Positions 1 through 15,332 of a DNA stretch of 64,000 nucleotides are shown here, one piece after another (the stretch's first letter is position 1; every line of letters starts with the position of its first letter). The DNA comes from Citrus sinensis. Lineage: Eukaryota > Streptophyta > Magnoliopsida > Sapindales > Rutaceae. The notes under the pieces are model-generated. The model was not told where the DNA came from. It searched no databases and was given only the letters and a program-made list of their open reading frames with translations. The position numbers and the translations under genes were made by a program. The stretch spans positions 22,637,501-22,701,500 of the forward strand of contig NC_068559.1 of NCBI RefSeq assembly GCF_022201045.2, read 5' to 3'.

Positions 1-1202
1 AGTGATCACCATGAAGTTGTTGCAGATTTGGTGCAGACAAGCTTTCTTTTTTCTATTCCCATGGATGGGCCAATGTCCTTTTCTACACCTTATGTCTCTG
101 TGCAATGGGCCCTGCGGTTTGAATTTCTCACCACTCCAAAGCATGTACAATGGACAAGGTATTACTAAATATTATCGCCATAACATCTTAAAATCTCACT
201 TCCTAATTCATTAAACAAGGAATTGGACAGGTTCTCTTGATACGTAGTCATAATTGATGTGCGTTGTGTCAGAAAATGTGCTATTGGCAGGCAAGAGATT
301 AAAGGAATTATCTTTAGATTATTAATACAAGAAGGAATAAAATCTGTAAAAATCTGATTAGTCTGCAGTCATCATTGACTCTTTATAATCAATTCAAACT
401 TGAGGTGGCATGTTTGAACTGATTTAATTTGAAAGATTGTACCATAAGAAGGTTGTCCGTGGTGCCTATAACGTCAAAATGTTATGGGGTCTGTGGTTTG
501 GGAGTTTGCCAGAGTGAGAAGATAGGAGTATTAATTAAGGGACTTTAGTATATATGTGCATGCATACTTCCATTAAGTTATTATTTGTACTGTTAGAATT
601 TTCCTTGCAAACTAGGATGCAAACACAGAAGGAAATGATTGTGACTTAATTGTCTTAAGCCGTAAAGATCATGTGTTGTCTGTTTTTTTAAATTGGTAAT
701 GATTTGGAGTAAATAAAAATTGGCGTCACCTATGTAACCATATAAGACGTAACATAAACTCTTACTTGTTAACAATTTTCTATTATTGTGGTTTCTTGTG
801 AGCTAGGATGCAAACATGGAAGGCAATGGTTGTGACTTAATTATCTTAAGCTGTAAAGATTATGTGTTGTCTGTTTGTTGAAATTGGTACTGATTTGGAG
901 TAAATGAAAATTGGTGTCACCAATGTAACTATGTAAGGTGTAACATATACTTTTGTCCCATTTGAGTAACTTCTTTTCCATGACTTTTTGCATTGCTGCG
1001 CTTAAATACTTATGATCCTCTGTTTGGATTTAACTATGGATGTTCAAATTTCAGATATGAGCATCCACTTCTTATAGAGGGCAGAGACAAAAGCGAGTGG
1101 GTTCTTCCTATAACCGTGCACGCCCCTCCTTCTGGAGCTCCAGCTGGTCACAACCGAAATGACAAGCATTTTTCTTTGGAACCCTTGTGGGTCCGTACTT
1201 GA
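1..1202 (+). CDS. RGP1: RGP1-family protein, C-terminal end (partial; Rab6/Ypt6 GEF partner)
   Basis: Two exons are visible, 1-158 and 1055-1202, joined by a GT-AG intron. The frame opens at base 1 and ends at TGA 1200-1202, giving the last 101 residues; the start lies left of the window. Exon 1 reads on with motifs such as SFLFSIPMDGPMSFSTPYVS and WALRFEF; exon 2 begins with YEHPLLIEGRDKSEWVLPI. Alternating hydrophobic strands ending in a W-x-L-x-FEF stretch resemble the Rgp1 (arrestin-like) family. In yeast and human, RGP1 pairs with RIC1 as exchange factor for the Golgi GTPase Ypt6/Rab6. The splice junction falls inside an Arg codon and keeps frame. The function is inferred from family likeness only. 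The intron carries a tandem duplication listed separately. Confidence 0.7.
600..954. repeat. Two-copy tandem duplication, 191-bp period, in the RGP1 intron
   Basis: Bases 600-763 and 791-954 align at a constant offset of 191. Both copies contain CTAGGATGCAAACA, TTGTGACTTAATT, a TGTGTTGTCTGTTT run and GATTTGGAGTAAAT. They differ by scattered substitutions, so the duplication is not recent. Confidence 0.85.
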
Positions 1203-2321
1203 AGGTGAAAGTGATTTGACTTAAATTATGTGACTTTATAATAGCATATTATGAGTGTCTTTTTTAAATGTACATGTGGAAGCGTTTGATGTTGTCACAT
1301 GGGTTGTACTTGTGTTCTAGGTTATAGGAGAAACACCGGTTTTATTCTAGGTTATGTAAAGTTAGAGGAGAAACACATGATGTCTCAGCTCTGTTGATAT
1401 TTGTGACACAGTAACCTGCTTACTTAAAAAATGCAACCAGCTGAAATACGGAAATTCACTGGGGGAATCTCTTTTGTACCTTAGGTGCTAGAGAATCCCA
1501 CTGCAAAAAACAAAGATCATGCTATTTATATCGTACCTTTGATTTGATAAAAAAACAATTATCCAATTGTTAACAAAATCTTGTGTTGAGTCTCAGTTAC
1601 ATTTATATGCTTTTGATGCATTATTTGGTTAGAAATGGTTTCACGAATTCATTTCGCTATTATGTTTTCACCTTTTTTCAAGTTGCTGTTCTTAACACCT
1701 AGTCAACTTCAAATTACCAACTTAAGCTTGTGCTTTATGTTTGCTAAATGGAAAATGAAACTTCAAATTACTAATTTATGAGCTATGGATTTGATTATTT
1801 ATGTTGGTCTTCAATAGGTGTCTTTGAGCATATGGCAGGGAAGGATCACATAGAAGAATGGTGCTGTTATTGTGGTACATAGTCTTTACGGTCACTACCT
1901 GTCAAGGAACTTTACCAATTTTTTGGCTTTATGTGGTACATAGCCTTGTGAAGCGATAAGTCGTTGATATACAGAGCTTTCTTTTGCCAAGATGATTAGC
2001 CGTTGAAGGGCAAAATTGATTTTGCTTATCAAGTGTTACAGACTCAGTAGTCACTAGTTTCTCATTTTAGGCAATTACGGTTGTAAAATATGACATGTCG
2101 ATTTTTAACCTATGATTTTGAATCAATATTTGTTAATTCTGATAAAAATAAACGTAGTTCCCATAAGAAACCAAGCAAAAAGTTAATGGAGAAACTGTTA
2201 CTTTGGCAAGGAAGTGATATTTTGTGACTGGAGATTTTATTTTTTTTTGTTTTTCAATAATTTTATTGTCATCCAACATAATGTACATAAATCAGTCACT
2301 CCGAAGATTTGCACCATAAAG

Positions 2322-2590
2322 AGTGCGTTTAGAATTGAGGTGTTGTATCTTTTAAGATACCGCTGTTGTGGAAGAAAAGTTGTGACTATGAAATAAAAAA
2401 TTAAGAATATGTAGTAAATATAAAATTTAAATAATAATTTTGATAAAATTATTAAAAATATAATATATTTTTTATTATACAAGTGAAAAATCACATTAAA
2501 TATTTTTTAAGTAATCAGTTAGTGTTTATTAAATATTTTAGTATTTTAGCTTAAAAATTACAGTTGCCCAACTTTAATCCTAAACGCACT
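2322..2590. mobile_element. MITE with ~20-bp imperfect terminal inverted repeats
   Basis: The left end AGTGCGTTTAGAATTGAGGT is mirrored by the right end, which reads ACTTTAATCCTAAACGCACT; the outer 11 bases are perfectly complementary. The element is 269 bp, AT-rich and non-coding. An internal GTATCTTTTAAGATAC palindrome follows the left end. Flanks share only AAAG or so, thus the target duplication is uncertain. A hAT-like or related non-autonomous element is likely. Confidence 0.65.
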
Positions 2591-4887
2591 AAAAGTCGGC
2601 ATCCAGTTAAAAACCATCTCTTTGACTAACATGAAGTAGACAATCGGTTGGTACAATCTCATTGCCGAGGAACAGAAGAAAAACAATACACAAGGCAGCA
2701 CATTCCTCCATTAAAGATATTGGGAACAAAATAAATTAGAGCTCGGTTGAGGTACTTCGCAAAAAGGGTTTTTTATTTTCTTGAGACTTGTTTTGATTTA
2801 TTTAAAGTTGAAGTTGAAGTTGAAGTTAAAGTTAAAAAAATACAATTTATTGTTTATTAGGACTTGGGAGTTGTCTATACTCTTATCTGTCAGAGTTGAA
2901 ATAGAGCATGAAACATCCACTTCCAAGAAACGGAAGTAAATATGCCCTTCCACACATACCAAGAGATTTGATCCCTTAATGATAAATGTATATCACTTAT
3001 TAGTGTTAAAAATTTTATATTTATTAAGTAGTAAAAATTTTATTTTATGCTTATAATATAATTTATATTTATAATTATGTAACATATTATGAATTTTTAA
3101 TTATTTTTCTAAATATTTGATTTGTTTATTTTTGTGTGTTTATTAGGTAAAAATAATAATTTCACGCAATTTGATGCTCCAAACAAATGTATGGATGTCA
3201 AATTTGGATTTCAGAAGTCTGAGAAATTAAGTTATTGTTGAGGAGAACTCACGACTTTTGTTGTAAATTTATAAGTTTTTACCATAGTAAATGTGGTAAT
3301 TGTGAAATTATAAGTTTTTACCATTTTAGGTATTGTAATTGTTAGTGAAATGTGTTGGATGTGCTTGAGTAAATTAAGTTAAATTTATGTTTTGTTAGTG
3401 AGACAAATGTATGGTTAAGATGTAATTAGCTTTATTTATTTGTGTAGTGTGGATTAATCATGTATTAGTATTAATAAAGAGAGGGGAACACACCTCTCCA
3501 CACATTTTCCTCTTTTCTTTCCTTTCAAATTCTTGTTTTCATCTCTCTTTATAATATATTTTCAATAAATAAAATTAGTTTTATTTTCAATTTTCAAATA
3601 CTTTTTTAATTATGTTTTTTTATTTTAATAATTCACTTTATTTCAATTATGTTTAGCTAAATACTAATAGTTAGGAGAAGGTGGAACTCTTAGTAAAAAA
3701 AATATAATTCAATCAAATTCTAATTTTAATTATATAAATTAAATTATTTTATATTTAATTTTATTTATATTTTATATTTTGAAATTTTGATTTATTGTAG
3801 ACAAACACGAGAGTTTGGCACAATGAATTCTTAATATTTTAGTATAAAGTATGGTAAAATAGTATTTTGACTTATTGTAGACAAGTTAAGTTTTGGCATA
3901 TTAAGTACTTAATCCATAATAAAATTAATTAGAAAATAATTTTAATTTATACAATTAATCTTTTGGGCAATCAAATAAAAATAAACATTTATTAAATTGT
4001 ACTTATTATTAAGAGTGGATCCATAACCTTGACTAATTTAATTTCATAGCTTATCTTAAATTAAATTGCATATATTTAAATTTTATTTTCATTTTTTAGA
4101 TAAACTTAAATAAACAAATTAAATCTTTTTTTTGTAGATCGACTTCCGACTAAACACTCTTATACTTGGAAGTAAATTAAACACTTTTAAATCGTGTCAT
4201 TCACCACTCACTAAAAACAATGAGTGGTTAACATCTAAAAAAAAACTTGTGTCTAGAAACACATAAAATATAATTAAATGTTCATTATCCATGGAATGAA
4301 TATTACAAGTTAAATGAGCATCTACTAATACCAGAAATTGTTTCTAATCTCAATCATAAGATAAACGTTATAATTTTTCTTTAATAATGACGTTTCTATT
4401 TTGTTAAAGTGAACTTATCATTAGAATAACAAAAAATGCTGATTTCAATATCTTAAAACATTTTTTTTTATCTATTAGTACATTAAAATTAACATTTTTA
4501 TCTATTAGTAGTATTCTTACTTTATTCAAATAATAATATTCTCATTAATAGATACACACACATACAATAATTTAATTACTTAAAATATCTTATTTTATTT
4601 TAACAATTTCACTTCGGTCATCTTCTTATATAATTTCGAGAAGCTTTCCTATGAAAACAATTGGCAAGTTTTTCTAAAACTTATAATGGATGATCAAACA
4701 ACTAATTTATTCTAGTTTAAAAATCTATGTAAGAACTAAATATGTATTATCTTTTCACTTTTTAGACCATCACCGCAATCAAACGCTAGCCGTCAGTGGG
4801 TTATCAACGGCGCTGATGAACCCACTGAAAATAAGCAGAAAGAGGCGCGTCTCCACGTAAGAATAACATAGACTAGCAGGCATACTA

Positions 4888-4923
4888 AAACCCTAAACCT
4901 CTCGTTAACGCGCGTATAAATAG
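4888..4923 (+). promoter_or_regulatory. Nucleolin promoter: telo-box plus TATA box
   Basis: AAACCCTAA at 4888-4896 is the telo-box, typical of plant ribosome-biogenesis and translation genes. TATAAATAG at 4915-4923 is a strong TATA box, about 155 bases before the ATG. A further CCCTA-rich stretch and ACTAGGGTTTTG lie in the presumed 5' UTR (4966-5000). The combination suits a growth-regulated nucleolar protein gene. Confidence 0.7.
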
Positions 4924-5078
4924 AACCGGTTGTTTGCCTTTCCCCTCATCACGCTAATACTTTCAAAACCCTACAAAAATATCTTGCAACTAGGGTTTTG
5001 CATTTCTGCCTTTCTTTTCTTTCAATTGTCTGCCTCTCTTTTTTTCCTCTTCAACTGAAAACAGTATAATCTCTGAAC

Positions 5079-8000
5079 ATGGGCAAGTCTAGCAAGAAAT
5101 CTGCCGCCAAAGTTCGTTACTTTTCAATCTTTTCGTTTGGATTCTTTCACTTTCTTTGTATGTAAAGCTTGTAATTTTAACGGCATTTTTTGCCTTATTT
5201 TTTGCTTCTCTGCTGCAGGTTGATGCAGCTCCTGTTGTAGCCACTCCTACAAAGTCTGCTAAGAAAGGTACGATTAGCTTCTCTATTGTGTCTTTCGGCA
5301 GTTTATGAGCTCATATATCAACCACTATTTGCTTAATTTGACTGTTTTGACTGCGTTGCTTGTTTTTAATTATTATTTTAGGTAATGTGTCATGTTTTTG
5401 GGCACCATTAAATCAGTTCAAAATAAAGAAATGGATGTGTTGATCATGTATTTTGCTGATAAATAGTTATTGTTCTTTTATCATTTTAGGTGGTAAGAGA
5501 GAAGCTGAAGATGCCATAGAGAAGCTAGTGAGTGCAAAGAAGCAGAAAGTAAATGATGGGGTAGCACAGGCTGTTAAGAAGGCGAAGGTTGAAGCTAAGA
5601 CTCAGAAGAAAAACAAGAACGATGAAACCAGTAGTAGTAGTTCAGAGGAGGATTCTTCAGATTCTGAGGAAGAACAGAAGGTGTGTATTCATACATATAT
5701 ATATTTGATTGTGATGAAGATTCATTGATTTCTATATTTACTGCCACTTATGTTTTGCTTCTTGTATATAGTTTGGTGCAGAGCTATTTTTTATATTAGT
5801 TTATTTGTCTCGATGATGCAAAAGCATGACTTGTTTGTGTTCTTGTAGAATAAGCTTATGCAATATATTTACTTACTTTGGACGCTATCTTAATTATCAG
5901 GTTAAAGCTGTTGTGACTAATAAGGGAGGAAAAGCAGCAAAACCCCCTGTTAAAGAGTCTAGTAGTGAAGAGGAGGATTCATCTTCTGATGAAGTGAGCT
6001 GGACACTCTGGAATTTAGATATTATTTTATTTCAGCATGTAATTTATTGACTGGACAATAAATGTAATTTTAACTTGGCAGGAACCACCAAAGAAGCAGC
6101 CAGTAGCTGCAAAGAATGGCGCTGTTGCTGCCACTGCTAAGAAAAGCAAGCCTGACAGCAGCAGCTCTGATTCATCTGATGATGATTCTGATGAGGATGA
6201 GGTTAGTATATACTGCTGGTTACTTTTGGGCTTTCTTGAGGAGCAATGTTCGTTATTTTATGGCTGTTTGTGGTAAATATGTTAATGCCTTTTTCTAAAA
6301 TATTTGATTATTTGTTTCAGGTTCCTACATCAATCAAAAAGTTGCCAGTTGCTGCAGCTAAGAATGGCCCTTCTGCTCCTCAGAAGAAGAAAGATGATTC
6401 CAGTGACAGTTCTGACGAGGAATCAGATGAAAGCTCAGATGAGGATGTAAGTGATGGTCTTTATGGTGGCTTATTATTGCTTGTTTGATCTACTAGTGAT
6501 AGACAGTTATTATAATTGATTTTGACATATTCCTAGATGATAATTCAAGTGAAAAGAATACATACTCCAGTAGTTCCTCAGCTTCTTGAATTATTAGTTA
6601 AAGTTTAAATTGAATTATTGCTGAGCAATATACTTCAGATTCTTATTACATAATTGAAGCTAACAAGTTATTATGCTATTCAGGACAAATCGACAAAAGC
6701 AATTCCTCAACCTAAGAAATTGCCAGCTTCTACTGCAAAGAAAGGCACTGTTGCTGCTACTAAGAAATCAACTGGTAGTTCAGATGATGATTCCTCAAGC
6801 TCTGAAGATTCTTCAGAGTCAGAGGAGGATAATGTGAGTATTAGGATATCTTTTGTGCATTAGTTTTATCTATTGTGATAGTGCTCCCAGGAAATTTATT
6901 TTTGCTGATGGAAGAAAATCATGCTATCAGCTTCTTTATTATTTATGCAACTAAAGTGTCCTTAGGCAGTTGTGCTAGACAGTTGTATAGCTGTATTGCT
7001 AGTGAATACAAGTTTCCTGTAAACACTGTAAATAATAAATTATTTATTTATGTAGGGAGCTCCTGCAAAAGTAACTTCTGAAGCCAAGAAATTGCCAGCT
7101 GTAAAGAATGTTCCTGCTCCTGCTGCCAAGAAGAAAACTGAATCAAGTGATAGCTCTGATGAGGAAAGTGAAGATTCTAGTGATGAGGATGAGGTTGAAT
7201 TTTCATTCCTTTCTAAATGGTTTAAATTTTTGGAGGTTTGGATTTACGCTTGGTGTTAGGTTAATTTTTCTCTCTTGTGCATATGTAGGAACCAACTCAT
7301 GTCACAAAAGCGACTCCGGTGAAAAAATTATCTGCTGTGGTTACCAAAAACAAGGTGGAGTCTAGCAGCTCCTCTGATGAAAGTGAGTCAGAGGAAGAAA
7401 AGGTTTGTTGTTTCCATCAGTATCCTATGGAATTAAGTTGTTGCGTCCGTAGGTTTTATATCATGTTTGGTGTTAATGTATCTCACACAATGCATTTGGC
7501 CTTATTATTGCAATACTTAATTGTCACTGGAAAGTTGTTAACAAAGATGTGAAGTAGTCAGCCGAGAGGAAGGGAATCTAGTAGTACTACTCAGCATGTG
7601 CTATTGTGATTGTTAATTCATCGAAACACACATTTTCTCAACAATTTTTTTTTTCAACAACCTGAATGTTTCCTAAATTGTTTCCTTTGATTTTCGGACT
7701 GCTTATTGGAGGGAGAGTATATGTGCATTTCGTACGTCGTTTGGCTATATAATTTACAATACCATTAGGGATGTTATTATGTACTTCTGAAGGGGATGGA
7801 TTATATTTTATTTTTTTCAAGTTATGCTCAAAACTTAATTTTGGTTTTAATATAAAAAAAAGATTAATCATGAATTTTGAACTTTGCCCACTGTTTTCAT
7901 CTCAAGGAGTTGTATTCTTACTGCTTATCTGTTATTTTGCTGTGACAGCCACCGGCAAAGATGGATGTTGACAGTAGTTCCGAGGAAGAAAGTAGTGACG

Positions 8001-10731
8001 AAGAGCCTCAAAAGAAAAAGGTAATCTTTTATTATATGCCAAATGCGCATCAAAATTCTGTATTTTTGCACCTAAGATTACTAAATAACTTTGTTTGATT
8101 TTGTGAAGGATGTTAAACCTAATACTAAAGCTCTAAAAAAAGAAAGCAGTAGTGATGAGGAAGATTCAGATGATGAGGATGAAGGTGAAGAGGAAGAGGC
8201 TTCCAAGACTCCGAAGAAAAATGTAACGCTTTCCAGTAGCTTTTATATTTTATTAAATTCTGTGGAAAAAACGGCATTAATGATTATGCATCACTTAGCA
8301 TTTGCATTTTCAGGATTATCTTCCATAATTCCATTACAAACCTGTACTGCTTTTTATTTTACCATTACAGTGTTTATTTGGTTCAAAAAATGCCTCAGCT
8401 GTTCTCAACTTTTTTTTTTTAATAATATAAACAGGTCACTGATGTGAAAATGGTTGATGCTGAGTCTGGGAAGAAAGCTGTAACCATCCAGTACACCTAT
8501 TCTTTTATTTGTTTGAGCTAGCTCTCTGTCCAGTTAAAACTCATGATAACATTTTCTTATTCAGGCCCAAACTCCCTTCACTCCTCAGTCAGGAGGTTCA
8601 AAGACTCTTTTTGTTGGCAATCTACCTTTTTCTGTGGAACAAGCTGATGTGTATGCCTTCTGTCTTCATTTGAGCTAAAATATTTCATATTATCTTTTAT
8701 CTATAAGTGCAAATTGGTCATTTGAAGTTTTAACCTCTGATAAGTTGAATTTCCTTCTTCAGGCAAAATTTCTTTAGTGAAGTTGCTGAGGTTGTTGATG
8801 TCCGTCTATCTTCAGATGCGGATGGGAGATTTAAGGGCTATGGACATGTTGAGTTTGCCTCTGTAGAGGATGCACATAAGGTAAGCTTTTCTTTTAGTTC
8901 AGTTGTTGTACAAACTTGCGTATTATTTTATGATGTAGGGAGTATGTTGTTTTTGCTAAGAAACAAAAGATTATATATAAAACTATAAAAGAGATGTACA
9001 ATGATTGATGGGACTGCAAATCCACAAAAACGAGGGTGAGAAGTTCCAATTAAAACTGAACACTTAAAACTCTACATAGAGCAGATATAGCCCAAAACCC
9101 AAAAACAACCCTGACTAACAATTCATTCCCTTTTAGGATATGATGGCTTCCCAATTAAGCAAAATAAAAAAGAAAAATAAAAAAGAAAGAGATATCTTTG
9201 AATTCAGTAGTAATAGAAACCCAGAGGTAAGCCTAGAACTTCACTTTGTCCCAAAGATGCGAATGATCTCCCCAACTTCTTTACAGAAAGTCCTCTGGTT
9301 TCTTTCATTCCATACAACCCCAAAAAAATAGCGTAGACAGCAAAGTCCCATAGTCGTTGTTGGGAGTATATATATTTTCGACTGCTTGTTTTCATCTTTC
9401 ACTGGTCCATGAAACATGTACTTTCACAATTTAACAATTTAATTTGTTATATTAGAGAAGATTATGCAGTTATTTCGGCTCTTGATATGGAATCTTTAAC
9501 AATAAGTCTGCTGATGTGTTGATAATTAGATTCTTCTTTCTCATTTTTACTTCATAACTTTCTTAGGCTATTGAGTTGAATGGTCAAATGTTGGGTAATC
9601 GTGCTATTAGACTTGATTTTGCTCGTGAAAGAGGTGCTTACACTCCATACAGCGGCGGGTATCATTTCTAGTTCAATCTTATTATTTCTCTAATTTAGCT
9701 GACAGTATATCACATAGAAGTCTGCTTAATTTTGCATTTTCAATCACGGCAGCAATGAAAGCAACTCATTCCAGAAGGGAGGGAGAGGTCAGGCTGCCCA
9801 CACAATATTTATTAAGGGTTTTGATTCGTCGGTTGGAGAAGACCAGGTGAGTTTTTATAGTGAATTAAGTTTCCGTCATGTTGTAAAAATTTTATGTTTT
9901 CCAATGTTCATAACCATTCATTGAATTGGAATCTTAAAGGTTAGGGCTTCCCTGGAAGAACATTTTGGTTCTTGTGGAGAGATAACAAGGATTTCTGTTC
10001 CTAAAGATTATGATACTGGTTCTGTTAAAGGGTTAGTTCCTTTTATCCTGAATTTGATTATTTGGTTCCTTCGGATTTGAGATACTTGTGAAAACCAAAA
10101 AGATAAATAATCTTGTTTTTTAAGATGATGCAGTTTTGTTGGGTGTAATTGTACTCTACTGTTTTGAACTTCTGCTTGAAATTTTTTTCCCCCCAAATTC
10201 TTGAGTATCTTGGAAATTGCAGGATTGCTTACTTGGACTTCACGGATGCTGATAGTTTCAACAAAGCTTTAGAAATGAGTGGTACTGAAATCGGCGGTTA
10301 TTCTTTGGTCGTGGATGAAGCAAAACAAAGAGGTGATTTTGGTAGTGGTGGTGGGAGAAGTGGTGGCCGAGGTGGAAGAAGTGGTGGCAGAGATTTTGGG
10401 AGAAGTGGTGGCAGAGATGGGGGTCGATTTGGTGGTCGAGGACGTGGTGGAAGAGACGGTGGTCGTGGTGGACGTGGACGTGGACGGGGAACACCTAATA
10501 GACCTAGCTTGGCTGCAGCTGGCACTGGTATGTATATATTATATAATTTACTTGAATGTTTTTAGCAGTATCAAATGTTGGTTCGTTTTGGACTACTTTA
10601 TTTATTAATTTTTCAGTCTTTTGTTAATGCTTCTGAGATGTAATTACATGTTTGAACTAGCACCTTAATTATTTGTTCTTTTTTTTTTTCCAATTAATGC
10701 AGGGAAGAAGACAACTTTTGGTGACGACTGA
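5079..10731 (+). CDS. NUC-L1: Nucleolin (NUC-L type), 686 aa, 19 exons
   Basis: Exons: 5079-5111, 5219-5267, 5490-5680, 5901-5993, 6082-6201, 6321-6446, 6684-6833, 7056-7193, 7289-7402, 7949-8020, 8109-8222, 8435-8479, 8565-8650, 8763-8880, 9567-9658, 9753-9846, 9940-10031, 10223-10527, 10703-10731. The N-terminus (MGKSSKKSAAK, then a GGKRE stretch) matches plant nucleolin. Residues ~28-400 alternate Lys/Pro/Ala-rich and Ser/Glu/Asp-rich blocks. RRM1 (~428-510) has RNP2 LFVGNL and RNP1 KGYGHVEF. RRM2 (~532-610) has TIFIKGF and KGIAYLDF. A Gly/Arg-rich RGG tail (~613-675) precedes the C-terminus KKTTFGDD. Nucleolin acts in the nucleolus in rDNA chromatin, rRNA transcription and pre-rRNA processing. 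Exons 4-12 are all multiples of three with phase-0 borders. Whether it is the L1 or L2 paralogue is not decidable here. Confidence 0.95.
8936..9395 (-). mobile_element. Degraded LINE 3'-end fragment in a nucleolin intron
   Basis: The 686-bp intron 14 (8881-9566) is much longer than its neighbours. On the minus strand, 9395-9204 encodes LWDFAVYAIFLGLYGMKE, which resembles the tail of plant LINE reverse transcriptases (a LW-x-x-A-x-x-AI-W-x-x-W-x-ERN type segment). It is followed by a T-rich 3' end ending near TTTTGTTTCTTAGC. There is no intact domain, so this is a likeness call only. Confidence 0.4.
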
Positions 10732-10777
10732 TGAAGAAAGCATTGAAAAGAAGAGTTCTTCCAGCTTTTTTCACTTG

Positions 10778-10883
10778 TATGAAGTATTGTTTTGTTTCAT
10801 TTTATTTTGGTAGCTAAGTACAAAAATTTATATGAAGTATTGTTTTGTTTTATTTTATTTTGGTAGCTTAATACAAAAATTTA
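10778..10883. repeat. 53-bp tandem duplication in the nucleolin 3' UTR
   Basis: TATGAAGTATTGTTTTGTTT starts at 10778 and again at 10831. The two units run head to tail and both end in TACAAAAATTTAT. Only about three bases differ, so the event is rather recent. Confidence 0.9.
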
Positions 10884-11101
10884 TCTATGTTTGTTATTGC
10901 GTTGGGTACTGCGTATTTGGAGTGAATGATTTTTGCTGAGCAATTAGAAGTCTATAATTAATTTCTTAAAAATTGAATTAGGTTTATTTTTTGTGTTCTG
11001 GGTATTGTGTTGGTCTTTTTTTGCAACAGCTGTTTCAGCAATAAATTCCTAAGAAATGTTTGCAAGAGAAAATTTCTTGTCGGACCAACCGCTTCCCAAG
11101 T

Positions 11102-11217
11102 CTTCTACTTTCGGGATTATTAAAAAATCGAATCAATTATAACAGTGGAGGAAAATGAAGAGTCCTCTACTTTCGGGATTATTATAAAATGGAATCAATT
11201 ATAACAGTGGAAGAAAA
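11102..11217. repeat. 62-bp tandem duplication downstream of nucleolin
   Basis: CTACTTTCGGGATTATTA begins at 11105 and recurs at 11167. Both copies continue with AATCAATTATAACAGTGGA and a GAAAAT tail. The spacing is 62 bp. Confidence 0.85.
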
Positions 11218-11410
11218 TTATGTTGCCACCAAAGGGATCCTGTAATATATTAAACTATCTGTTTGTTCAATTTGGTGCTCGATTGCGCTTACAGTTGCAA
11301 GGAAATTGACGGAGTCGAAAATTAACAGCAAATAGAGAAGAAAGTACATTGGAAAATTTCTTTTTCTTCTCCTGAGCACAACTTAAAGTCAATCCTTCTC
11401 TTCAAACTCT

Positions 11411-15332
<3,922 letters not shown>

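Larger units (their letters stand above)
1203..5078. other. AT-rich intergenic spacer between RGP1 and nucleolin
   Basis: No coding frame of any length with plant-like exon signals was seen. The first few hundred bases are probably RGP1 3' UTR. Beyond that the sequence is AT-rich with one MITE (2322-2590), a short TTGAAG hexamer repeat near 2808-2838 and many poly-A/T runs. The nucleolin promoter occupies the last ~200 bases. Confidence 0.6.
10732..11410. other. Convergent intergenic region between nucleolin and GH9C, with tandem repeats
   Basis: This 679-bp gap lies between two converging genes and should contain both 3' UTRs. Two unrelated tandem duplications sit in it (10778-10883 and 11102-11217). 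No ORF or RNA gene was seen. Confidence 0.7.

Noticed and set aside
2..214. A 70-residue open frame starting with ATG at the left edge
   Set aside because: It is out of frame with the RGP1 exon that covers the same bases and continues by a proper splice to 1055-1202; it also runs into the intron.
3350..3600. Possible solo LTR (TGTTGGATGTGCTTG start, GAGAGGGGAACACACCTCTCC and CT-rich leader-like run)
   Set aside because: No CA end, inverted ends or target duplication could be matched; resemblance alone is too weak.
10258..10608. Long open frames on both strands over the nucleolin RGG region
   Set aside because: They are shadows of the GGT/GGA/AGA-rich codons of the Gly/Arg tail and have compositionally biased, meaningless products.
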